Program-made: the position numbers and the translations under genes | Source: Paenibacillus abyssi | Lineage (GTDB): Bacteria; Bacillota; Bacilli; Paenibacillales; Paenibacillaceae | Direction of reading: 5' to 3' | Length of the DNA: 64,000 nucleotides | Assembly: GCF_014640295.1 (NCBI RefSeq) | Contig: NZ_BMGR01000004.1 | Span: 310,001-374,000 of the forward strand | In this document: piece by piece, positions 35,579 to 43,052 of the stretch | Numbering within the stretch: the stretch's first letter is position 1 | Layout: each line of letters begins with the position of its first letter | Notes under the pieces: generated by a model | The model's input: only the letters and a program-made list of their open reading frames with translations | What the model was told of the DNA's origin: nothing | Databases searched by the model: none

Positions 35579-37564
35579 TCAACTAAATTCTCCAAAATAT
35601 AATGGGAACCACACCATCATTTCACCATTTCCACGGTTATCCCATGCGAAATATGGAATCATTCGGACACGAACTCGTCCCGGCCCTTCTATATCCAAGG
35701 TCTGATATAAAGCCTGCCTGTCCTTTTCTTTATTCCATTTTACAGTTAATCCATCTGTTTCCAGTGAAAGGACTGTCTTGCCGCTTATCTCGTAAGGAAC
35801 TGATTTAAATTTCGCAGATGCCGGCAACATGAAATCTCCTAATTCCGGAAGAGGTACATCCGGTGACTCAAGGCAATACAACAAAGGACCTCTCTCCACT
35901 GCAACCTGATTGATGTTTTCCTCCAGATAAGAATGAGCTACAGTCAGACGGACAGGCATATCCATCTGTAATTCAATTCTTGTTCCATCTATTTTATCAA
36001 TATCAATACTGAAGTAACTGGAGGCATGGCTTTTATCCAAGTCCGCAATCTCTTCGCCATTTACCGTAATAGATCCTCCTGTTAACCAGCCTGGAACACG
36101 CAATTTAACCGTAATAGGCACATCCTCTTTTACATCGCCAAATTCCATTACAACACGTCCATCCCAAGGATATTCTGTCTTTTGCATGATGGTGAAGGCT
36201 GCACCATTACTAAGACGGAAACCGGCAGTATTAGCTCCATACATCCCTGTATAAATAGAATCATCAGAAATCATGTAGGCATATTCACTGGATTCTGTAA
36301 TAATCCTGGCCATGTTGGGTGGGCAACAAAAACAAGTCAGTGTTCCTGTTCTTTCCAATGGCCACATTAATTCATGATCTAACTCTTTCACCCTTCTCAA
36401 TGCGTTTTGGTAAAAGTATCGATCGCCTGATAAACTAACAGATGCGATTGATAAATTCAGCATGGAACGTTCAATGATATCAAAATATTTTGCTTGTGGA
36501 TCTATAGCGAACATCCTTAAGTTCCACATAATATTTCCGATCGTCGCACAGGTTTCATTATATGCCGTAATATTAGGAAGCTGGTACTCATATCCGAATG
36601 CCTGATGGACAACGTTTTTACTCATGTCAAAACTAAATTCCCCATAAGGTGACGTACCTGAATAAAGAGCACCACAACCGCCATTAATGTAGAGTTTCTT
36701 ACCTACACAATTTTCCCATACAGAGTCCAGTACCGTCTTCAGCTCCTCATCCCCATTTTCAAGATAGATATCTGCTACTCCTGAATATAGATAGGTAGAA
36801 CGAACACCATGTCCAACAATCTTTCTATGTTCTCTTAGTGGTAATCTGTCTTGATTATCATTAGTTCCATTTTTTACCAAATCCCGTGCTTTAAGAGCCA
36901 ACTCAGCCAATTCCAGATATTCGTTCTTCCCGGTCGTTCTATACAATTCCGTAATCCCCATATAGTGAGAAGGGCAAACCTCTGTTAATGCCTCGCCCTT
37001 TCGAATTTGCTCTTCATATAGATTCCTCAAATATCCAGCTGCTTTTTCCGCCACCTTCAGGAAAGAATCCTTTCCTGTAATTCTCTTATATGCACAGGCT
37101 GTGGTCATCAGATGTCCGAAATTATAGAATTCAAAATCATTTACATGTCCCAATCGACTATTACCACCGCTACTCTTATCTGCGATGATCTGCTTTGTGG
37201 AGATATAACCATCAAGCTGTTGTGCCTTGCTAATGAGTTCAATATAAGCATCCAAATCCTTCTCTAACTCTTTGTCGCCACGCTTGGCCACAACATACAT
37301 GGCAGCTTCCATCCACTTATAAAAATCACCGTCTCCAAATGGAGTTCCTGCATGTTCCCCCTCATGAAGCTCAGCCGCCACTCGGAAGTTTTCTACGACA
37401 TGAAACGTCGGTGAATCATCTTCAAACTGACTCCTAATATGCGGAACAGATACATCTGCGCAAACATCAAACCTTTCTTTCCAGAACCCTTCATTCCAAT
37501 CAATAGCCTGTACCGGTAAAGAATGTACTTTGGAATACTTGCTTTTCCTTGTATCAATCAGCAT
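35579..37564 (-). CDS. GH127 beta-L-arabinofuranosidase-like
   Basis: About 661 residues, typical for the family (retaining cysteine glycosidases). Conserved features: YQLPNITAYNETCATIGN carrying the acid Glu and first zinc Cys, and LTCFCCPPNMARIITE carrying the zinc cysteines and the nucleophilic Cys; early EGEHAGTPFGDGDFYKWMEA. No signal peptide, so it acts on imported oligosaccharide. Start at 37564 because GAGGAGG lies 7 nt upstream. First gene on the A+T-rich side. Its promoter region resembles that of the acid-sugar-kinase operon (cre-like site and a shared inverted repeat). Substrate: terminal beta-L-arabinofuranose, as found in rhamnogalacturonan II side chain B and in extensin; inferred. 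Confidence 0.9.
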   Translation of the reverse strand: MLIDTRKSKYSKVHSLPVQAIDWNEGFWKERFDVCADVSVPHIRSQFEDDSPTFHVVENFRVAAELHEGEHAGTPFGDGDFYKWMEAAMYVVAKRGDKELEKDLDAYIELISKAQQLDGYISTKQIIADKSSGGNSRLGHVNDFEFYNFGHLMTTACAYKRITGKDSFLKVAEKAAGYLRNLYEEQIRKGEALTEVCPSHYMGITELYRTTGKNEYLELAELALKARDLVKNGTNDNQDRLPLREHRKIVGHGVRSTYLYSGVADIYLENGDEELKTVLDSVWENCVGKKLYINGGCGALYSGTSPYGEFSFDMSKNVVHQAFGYEYQLPNITAYNETCATIGNIMWNLRMFAIDPQAKYFDIIERSMLNLSIASVSLSGDRYFYQNALRRVKELDHELMWPLERTGTLTCFCCPPNMARIITESSEYAYMISDDSIYTGMYGANTAGFRLSNGAAFTIMQKTEYPWDGRVVMEFGDVKEDVPITVKLRVPGWLTGGSITVNGEEIADLDKSHASSYFSIDIDKIDGTRIELQMDMPVRLTVAHSYLEENINQVAVERGPLLYCLESPDVPLPELGDFMLPASAKFKSVPYEISGKTVLSLETDGLTVKWNKEKDRQALYQTLDIEGPGRVRVRMIPYFAWDNRGNGEMMVWFPLYFGEFS

Positions 37565-37695
37565 TCTATTTCCTCCTCGTAACAATCTCTCAAATCCTTT
37601 TGCAAAAACGCGACAAAGCCATTTTTCAGAACTTCCCTCAACTCGTCACCAGTCTTGGACGTTAAGATCGCCCCTCGTTCACTCTCATGCCTTTA

Positions 37696-37709
37696 GGAAA
37701 GCGTTAACA
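37696..37709 (-). promoter_or_regulatory. Candidate cre site upstream of GH127
   Basis: GGAAAGCGTTAACA matches TGWAANCGNTNWCA at 13 of 14 positions, about 130 nt before the GH127 start. Confidence 0.65.
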
Positions 37710-37780
37710 TTTTGTGAAAAAATAAATAGACGAGAAAGTTTTTTAATTTATTTTCTCATGAACAAACTACAATAAATATA

Positions 37781-37814
37781 GAACATATTTCAGAATTTTG
37801 TGTTCATTTTAAAG
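37781..37814. promoter_or_regulatory. Conserved inverted repeat GAACA-N15-TGTTC (copy 1)
   Basis: GAACA at 37781-37785 and TGTTC at 37801-37805, followed by ATTTTAAAG. The same block with identical 15-nt spacing lies at 50456-50490. At 37739-37760 is a second shared word, an A/T tract ending TTTTCTCATG. Both lie between a regulator-related sequence and a glycan-gene promoter, suggesting a shared operator. Confidence 0.55.
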
Positions 37815-37878
37815 GTTTAACAAAGTAAACAAAACTTTGCTGCTTCTATAATTAAAGGATAAGTTTAATTTTCTTGAA

Positions 37879-37955
37879 TTAATTTGTTGTTGTATATCTA
37901 TACTGCTCTCTAAAATTCCCAGGTGTCACACCATTGTATTTCTAAAAGAATAATG
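37879..37955 (-). pseudogene. Remnant of a response-regulator AraC domain (last ~20 codons)
   Basis: Minus-strand translation ends KYNGVTPGNFREQYRYTTTN then TAA, nearly identical to the C-terminus of the regulator at 52903-53682 (KKYNGVTPGKYREQYKYKI). A TAG interrupts the frame just upstream and the rest of the gene is not found. It is a fossil of a second YesN-like regulator that once preceded the GH127 gene. Confidence 0.72.
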
Positions 37956-37985
37956 CACTACTATTCCAGTAATGCACCCGTTTGT

Positions 37986-38774
37986 TCAAATATGAATGTT
38001 ATTGTTAAAATCAGTACACTTTACTACTTCCAATGGACCATCCTGCTCAATGAGGAGAACAGCTTTTACATCAGTAGGCAAGCCTATTTGGGCATGTGCT
38101 TCCACAACCTTCAGTGTTGGTAGATCTAAAAATTCTAGAGTAGTATGAATTATCTTGTTTGCAACTAGAGACGGTTTTAGCTGCTGCTTCTAGATCTTGA
38201 TAAAGATCGAACATCGTCATTTTAGAACTCTGGTATGGGAATAAGCTTTAAAGTTGCTTCCGTAATAATTCCGATCGTTCCCTCTGAGCCAACTATTGCG
38301 AGGACATAATCACGTGTTACTCCATATTTAAGTCCACGTAAGTCCCCAGAATTTTCGTTTATATTCCCACTTGGGTCAGGAAGATAAAATAGCCCCTTTG
38401 CTTCAACTGCATTAATCATGTCTAGCGTAATGACTTCAGGTTGAACGGTCACGGTTAAATTTTATTCATCGATTTCTAGTATGTCGTTCATATGTTTAAA
38501 TAGAAGAACTAGTCCTCCTGCGACAGGTTCCTGCACAAAGATTGGTTCCTGATCCTCTTGGTACTATCGGTAATCGATTTTCATTGCATATCTTTACAAT
38601 CTCTGAAACTTCCTTTGTGTTTCGCGGAGCGACAATTGCATCAGGCATCGATTGAAATTGTGGTGTAGCATCGTAGAAATAGACAAGTCTTCCAACGTTG
38701 GAATCGTCATAGTTGGAAGAGCCGACAATATGGATTAGCTTTTGTTTTATTTCATTTGTAATCAAGTCAAACAT
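37986..38774 (-). pseudogene. glcD: Decayed FAD-linked oxidase (glycolate oxidase glcD-like)
   Basis: Pieces of one GlcD-type protein in three frames. First piece (38774 to about 38520): PDAIVAPRNTKEVSEIVKIC and LPIVPRGSGTNLCAG. A frameshift follows: the next frame reads GGLVLLFKHMNDILEIDE, then a TAA where GlcD continues. Then (to 38222) VQPEVITLDMINAVEAKGLF and SGNINENSGDLRGLKYGVTR and IVGSEGTIGIITEATLKLIP, with internal deletions. A last piece in another frame (about 38170-37990) reads TLEFLDLPTLKVVEAHAQIG and GLPTDVKAVLLIEQDGPLEV. Intact GlcD is about 450-480 residues; the C-terminal third is missing. Clearly non-functional. Confidence 0.85.
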
Positions 38775-38794
38775 CTCCCATTTTGAAAAATTAG

Positions 38795-38828
38795 AAAGCC
38801 CCTAGTGATATACTTGAAACACTAGGGG
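38795..38828 (-). terminator. Rho-independent terminator of the kinase-GH operon
   Basis: CCCCTAGTG (38799-38807) / CACTAGGGG (38820-38828), perfect 9-bp stem, 12-nt loop, followed on the minus strand by CTTTCTAATTTTTC. It lies 34 nt after the propeller glycosidase stop and marks the end of the seven-gene operon, excluding the glcD remnant from it. Confidence 0.85.
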
Positions 38829-38861
38829 ATTATTTCTGTTCTAGATCTATTCGGCTAGGCT

Positions 38862-39869
38862 CTATGAAAATATATCTTCTGATGCTGCGACCGTAATCGT
38901 TCGAAATTCATTTCCGAAATTAACCGTTGGGTCACCTTCTTTATGTCTTCTACTTGAGCAATAAAAATGATAAAGAACGCCATTATGTGATATGACAGAA
39001 GGCTTGTGGGCAAAAATAGAATCAATCTCCCCCTCTTTTCCAATTTCAATAATTGGATCAGGGTATTTCTCCCAATGCAGAAGGTCCTTTGATAAAGCGA
39101 TTCCTTCCTGGGCTTTTTTATAATCGTAACCAAAAAAGTACATGACCCATTGATAACGGTCTGTATCATATAGAACACAAGGATCGCTGACAAAACCTAA
39201 ATCCCATCTATTTTCGGATACACGTAATACAGGATTATTGCTATATCGCTCCCACTTTTGCAGATCTTTAGATGTTGCCAAACCTGTCTGTTCAATCCAT
39301 CTCCCTTCATTTGTATTCTTCGCATTATAATACAAATAAAAGGTACCTCCATGCTCTACTAAACACTCTTTATATAACCCTCCTTTTTCCCACCAATCTC
39401 CTGCTTCTGGGGTTAGAATAGGTTCAGATAATCTATGCCATTCTAGTAGATTTTCATCTTCTGTCCAAGCTAACCCAATCTTTGCGGAGCCTTCTTCATA
39501 CCCATTTTCCGGATATGCATGATAAACTAGCCAATACTTATTATCCCACTTCTTTAGTACTGGAGGTGCGTCTATATGATTTTCCTTCATGATCCATGTC
39601 CCAGCAATATTTTTGTCGTCCCAGCCTGAGCCTTCATTTCGTCTCAAGATGGTTCCAATCGGCTCCCAATCTAATAGATTTTCACTCGTTGCAAGTCCTG
39701 TTTGGTAACCAACTCCATCAAACCCAACATACATCATGTAAAATTTTTCATTATGCTGGAATACAAACGGACAATCCACACAACGTTCATCAAAGCTTCC
39801 TTTTTCTCCTGAACCTATTAATACAGGCTTCCCATACTTATATGGGGTTAAATACGGCTCGATATTCAT
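38862..39869 (-). CDS. Five-bladed beta-propeller glycosidase (GH43/GH130/GH32-clan-like)
   Basis: 335 residues with repeated propeller blade motifs: CPFVFQHNEKFYMMYVGFDG, APPVLKKWDNKYWLVYHAYP, YKECLVEHGGTFYLYYNAKN, DPCVLYDTDRYQWVMYFFGY and KPSVISHNGVLYHFYCSSRR. Blades also carry the ...TSxDLxxWER pattern seen in GH43, GH130 and GH32 proteins. No signal peptide, so cytoplasmic. I cannot assign the family or substrate securely; the Asp in blade starts fits a GH43-type catalytic set. GAGAGGAG precedes the ATG at 39869. Last gene of the acid-sugar-kinase operon, so it should act on the same imported glycan. Confidence 0.75.
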   Translation of the reverse strand: MNIEPYLTPYKYGKPVLIGSGEKGSFDERCVDCPFVFQHNEKFYMMYVGFDGVGYQTGLATSENLLDWEPIGTILRRNEGSGWDDKNIAGTWIMKENHIDAPPVLKKWDNKYWLVYHAYPENGYEEGSAKIGLAWTEDENLLEWHRLSEPILTPEAGDWWEKGGLYKECLVEHGGTFYLYYNAKNTNEGRWIEQTGLATSKDLQKWERYSNNPVLRVSENRWDLGFVSDPCVLYDTDRYQWVMYFFGYDYKKAQEGIALSKDLLHWEKYPDPIIEIGKEGEIDSIFAHKPSVISHNGVLYHFYCSSRRHKEGDPTVNFGNEFRTITVAASEDIFS

Positions 39870-39917
39870 ATTCTACTCCTCTCAAGTATTCTAATATTAA
39901 ATCAGTTTCTTATCGAT

Positions 39918-40628
39918 TTATATCTCAATACCTTGTTTATTTAATTCACTTTTTAGTGTCTCAGCCATAATGTCGTAGCCAAGTACATGTGGATGTAGAC
40001 CGTCATTCGCTAAACCTGGTCTTAGTGTTTTCCTATCTTCATCCGTCATTGCTGAATGATAATCTACATAAACAATTTCTTCTTCTTTAGCAAACTGCTT
40101 TAATGACTGGTTAATTTCAATGACTAATTCATTACGTTCTGGAGTTTGTTTGTTTGTATCGATTCTAGTAGGAAGTAACGAACATACAATAGGGTTAATC
40201 CCTGCTTCCTTTGCTTGTTGAACCATTGCTTGAATATCACCCACGATTTCATCATGAATTTGTTGTGGTTTTTTTCTATTTTGCGGCTGCCATTCATCCA
40301 ATGCCCACGTATTATTAATCCCTATTTTGATCACTGCATATTTTGGCTTTAGCTGAACGACATCAGCAGCAAATCTTCTACGAACGAAAGGAGTCATATC
40401 CCCTCCAATTCCACGGTTTACAAGGCGGCGATTATTACCATCAAAATACGTTTCGATGTCCCACATATCTGTAATTGAGTCCCCAATAAATACAAAGTCA
40501 ATCGGTACTTCGTGACGAATTAACACTTCATTGTGATAATCAAATACATTACGCCTTGTATCTGCTGAAACAATTCCTCCAAACATTCCTGGTCTTATCA
40601 TTTCAGGACGTTCTGCTTTACTTACCAT
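39918..40628 (-). CDS. SGNH/GDSL-family hydrolase (probable carbohydrate esterase)
   Basis: 236 residues, intracellular. Block I FVFIGDSITDMWDIE (Ser nucleophile), block II NRGIGGDMTP (oxyanion Gly), block III KIGINNTW (the usual GxND is NN), block V NDGLHPHVLGYDIMAETLKS with the catalytic Asp/His. Many such proteins in glycan loci are acetyl esterases. In the operon between GH95 and the propeller glycosidase; removal of acetyl groups from pectic side-chain sugars is the likely role (inference). Confidence 0.85.
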   Translation of the reverse strand: MVSKAERPEMIRPGMFGGIVSADTRRNVFDYHNEVLIRHEVPIDFVFIGDSITDMWDIETYFDGNNRRLVNRGIGGDMTPFVRRRFAADVVQLKPKYAVIKIGINNTWALDEWQPQNRKKPQQIHDEIVGDIQAMVQQAKEAGINPIVCSLLPTRIDTNKQTPERNELVIEINQSLKQFAKEEEIVYVDYHSAMTDEDRKTLRPGLANDGLHPHVLGYDIMAETLKSELNKQGIEI

Positions 40629-40659
40629 AAATAATCACTCTCTTTCTTTTTTATTAAGT

Positions 40660-43038
40660 TCAGTCCTTAAATTCTAGTAAATATGTCTTACCGGCTTTTG
40701 CCTTAATTTCAATAATTCCATCCTTTATAATAAATTCTTCATTTACTATACCCGGTATATAATCAGTTCTTATTCTGCATAAACCATCGTTCAAAGCTTT
40801 TATTTGAGTTTTTATTACTTTTCCATTATCCCATTCCATGTCTATCTCATATCCACCACGTGCACGAAGACCCTTTATTTTTCCTTTCTTCCAAGCTTTA
40901 GGTATAGCTGGCAAAAGGTGAATACATTGATCATGACTTTGTAAAAGCATTTCAGCAATTCCTGCTGTTGCTCCAAAGTTTGCCTCTACTGTTAACGGAT
41001 ATTCCTTTAGCTTTGGGTGGCGATGTGCATTGAACAGGTTTGGAAATGGATTTGCTACTAGTTTTGTAAGGTATTCATATGCCATTTCAGGCTCCTCTAG
41101 TCTTGCATAAAAACAAATATTCCACGCAAAACACCAGCCTATTGTATCCGTACCTTCATACACTCTCCGACGATCCAAAGTGACTCTCGCTGCTCTCGCT
41201 AATTCCGGAGTAGATCGTGGTGTTATTTGGTTACTTGGATGTAACGCATACAAATGCGCCGTATGACGATGGCCAGGTTCTGCTTCATCAAAATCTTTGT
41301 ACCATTCCTGAAGCTGTCCATGCTTTCCAATCTTTAAAGGTAATAATCGTTCTCTCGCTTCAATTAATTTATTTCTGAATTCTTCATCCACCCCAAGAAT
41401 CTCACTTGAATCAATACAATAAGTAAATAAATCCTTCATAAGCGCAATATCTAGTGTAGAGCTGATACTGACTGCTGCATGAACACCATCAGGTCCAATA
41501 AATGTATTTTCCGGTGACGTAGATGGGACAGAAACTAAGTTTCCTTCTGAATCCTCTACAAGGTAATCAAGACAGAATAAAGCAACCCCTTTTATAAGTG
41601 GATATGCCGTATTCTGCAGAAACTCCTTACTACCACTAAATGCATAATGTTCCCACAGGTGTTGACATAACCATGGTCCAGTCATCGGCCAATACGCCCA
41701 GCTTGCCGGACCCTTTGATTTGGCACCTTGTGGGGCTGCTGTCCTCCACAAATCCACTCCATGATGGGCTGTCCAGCCTCGACATTTATAGTAGACATCC
41801 ACCATTTTTCCACCGGCTACCTGTAAATCCTTAAGCATATCAAAAAGTGGTTGACTTAGCTCTGGCAAATTACATGTCTCAGTAAGCCAATAGTTCATTT
41901 CCGTGTTGATATTTGTTGTGTTATTAGAAGTCCACGGCGGACGAGTTTTGTTATTCCAGATTCCCTGTAAATTGGATGGCTGTGTTCCTGGGCGTGAGCT
42001 GGTAATTAATAAATATCTGCCAAAATTGAAAAATAAAATCGCAAGTTGATCGTCTATTTTACCATCTCTTACAGCTAAAATTCGTTCATCGGTTGGAATT
42101 GATTCATAATTTCGCACATCTAGCTCTAGCTCCACACGATCGAAAAAGGACTGATGATCAGCAATATGGCGAGATTTTAATTCCTCATAAGAATAGTTAG
42201 TTGCCTCATTTAACCATTTTTCAGAAAGCTTTGCAGGATCCTTTCCTTCTAAAACCGGATCCTTATCAAAACCATTAAAGCTTGTTGCTGCTGAAAACAA
42301 CAATGTTACGGCATTTGCCGATTTAACTAGCAGTCTAGCACCGTGTGCTTCCACACGACCACCTTCGGGTAAGACCAATAGATTCATTTGAAAAGACATA
42401 CCTTTCCCTTCTTCATAGATCACCGGTTGTTCACTAGGATCATGTAACGGTTCTACTATGCTTGGTGCTTTCCCTTGCAATACAATTTGTTCCTTTGTTT
42501 TCATAAAAACTGTGTGCTGTAAAGGACTCGTTAACGAAGCTTCGAAATCAATTCCTGCAGGAGTATCACTCTCTAACCGAACGACCATTACTTGATCAAC
42601 GGATGATATAAAGGATTCTCTATAATAACAGACACCCTTACTTTTATATTCAGTAGAAGTAATAGCAGTTCTTAAATTAAGTTCTCTTCGATAGTCAATT
42701 ACTTCCAAACCATGCAGAAACTCTATCTGCAAATCACCCATAGCCTGATACGAACTAGACCACGGTCCGAGCATATGATTCTCAATAATCGTTTGTGCTT
42801 CTCGATATTTCTCTGCAAAAATTAACTCTCGAGTTTTTTCCAGATAGTTTACCACTTCGGCATTATCAGCCTCCGATGGCATACCGGACCATAATGTATC
42901 TTCATTAAGAGAAATACGCTCCTGTTTTACGCCTCCATATACCATGCCTCCAAGACGTCCATTACCGATTGGAAGTGACTCTACCCATTCATTTGCTGGA
43001 GCTTTATACCACAGCATTGTGTTGCTCCTCTCACTCAT
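40660..43038 (-). CDS. GH95 alpha-L-fucosidase/galactosidase-like, with altered catalytic motif
   Basis: About 792 residues. Family layout: N-terminal beta-domain beginning WVESLPIGNGRLGGMVYGG, then the (alpha/alpha)6 barrel with TNINTEMNYWLTETCNLPE (the Asn-x-Asn base-assisting pair) and VSVPSTSPENTFIG (acid Glu). The usual IDGNFGATAGIAEML appears as TVEANFGATAGIAEML: the conserved Asp (D766 in AfcA numbering) is Glu, and the preceding DAHPPFQ segment is rearranged. The second GH95 in this window keeps the Asp. GH95 covers alpha-1,2-L-fucosidase and alpha-L-galactosidase; the change may alter specificity or reduce activity. Start 43038 has AGGAG 8 nt upstream. Confidence 0.9.
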   Translation of the reverse strand: MSERSNTMLWYKAPANEWVESLPIGNGRLGGMVYGGVKQERISLNEDTLWSGMPSEADNAEVVNYLEKTRELIFAEKYREAQTIIENHMLGPWSSSYQAMGDLQIEFLHGLEVIDYRRELNLRTAITSTEYKSKGVCYYRESFISSVDQVMVVRLESDTPAGIDFEASLTSPLQHTVFMKTKEQIVLQGKAPSIVEPLHDPSEQPVIYEEGKGMSFQMNLLVLPEGGRVEAHGARLLVKSANAVTLLFSAATSFNGFDKDPVLEGKDPAKLSEKWLNEATNYSYEELKSRHIADHQSFFDRVELELDVRNYESIPTDERILAVRDGKIDDQLAILFFNFGRYLLITSSRPGTQPSNLQGIWNNKTRPPWTSNNTTNINTEMNYWLTETCNLPELSQPLFDMLKDLQVAGGKMVDVYYKCRGWTAHHGVDLWRTAAPQGAKSKGPASWAYWPMTGPWLCQHLWEHYAFSGSKEFLQNTAYPLIKGVALFCLDYLVEDSEGNLVSVPSTSPENTFIGPDGVHAAVSISSTLDIALMKDLFTYCIDSSEILGVDEEFRNKLIEARERLLPLKIGKHGQLQEWYKDFDEAEPGHRHTAHLYALHPSNQITPRSTPELARAARVTLDRRRVYEGTDTIGWCFAWNICFYARLEEPEMAYEYLTKLVANPFPNLFNAHRHPKLKEYPLTVEANFGATAGIAEMLLQSHDQCIHLLPAIPKAWKKGKIKGLRARGGYEIDMEWDNGKVIKTQIKALNDGLCRIRTDYIPGIVNEEFIIKDGIIEIKAKAGKTYLLEFKD

Positions 43039-43052
43039 TTCATTCACTCCTG

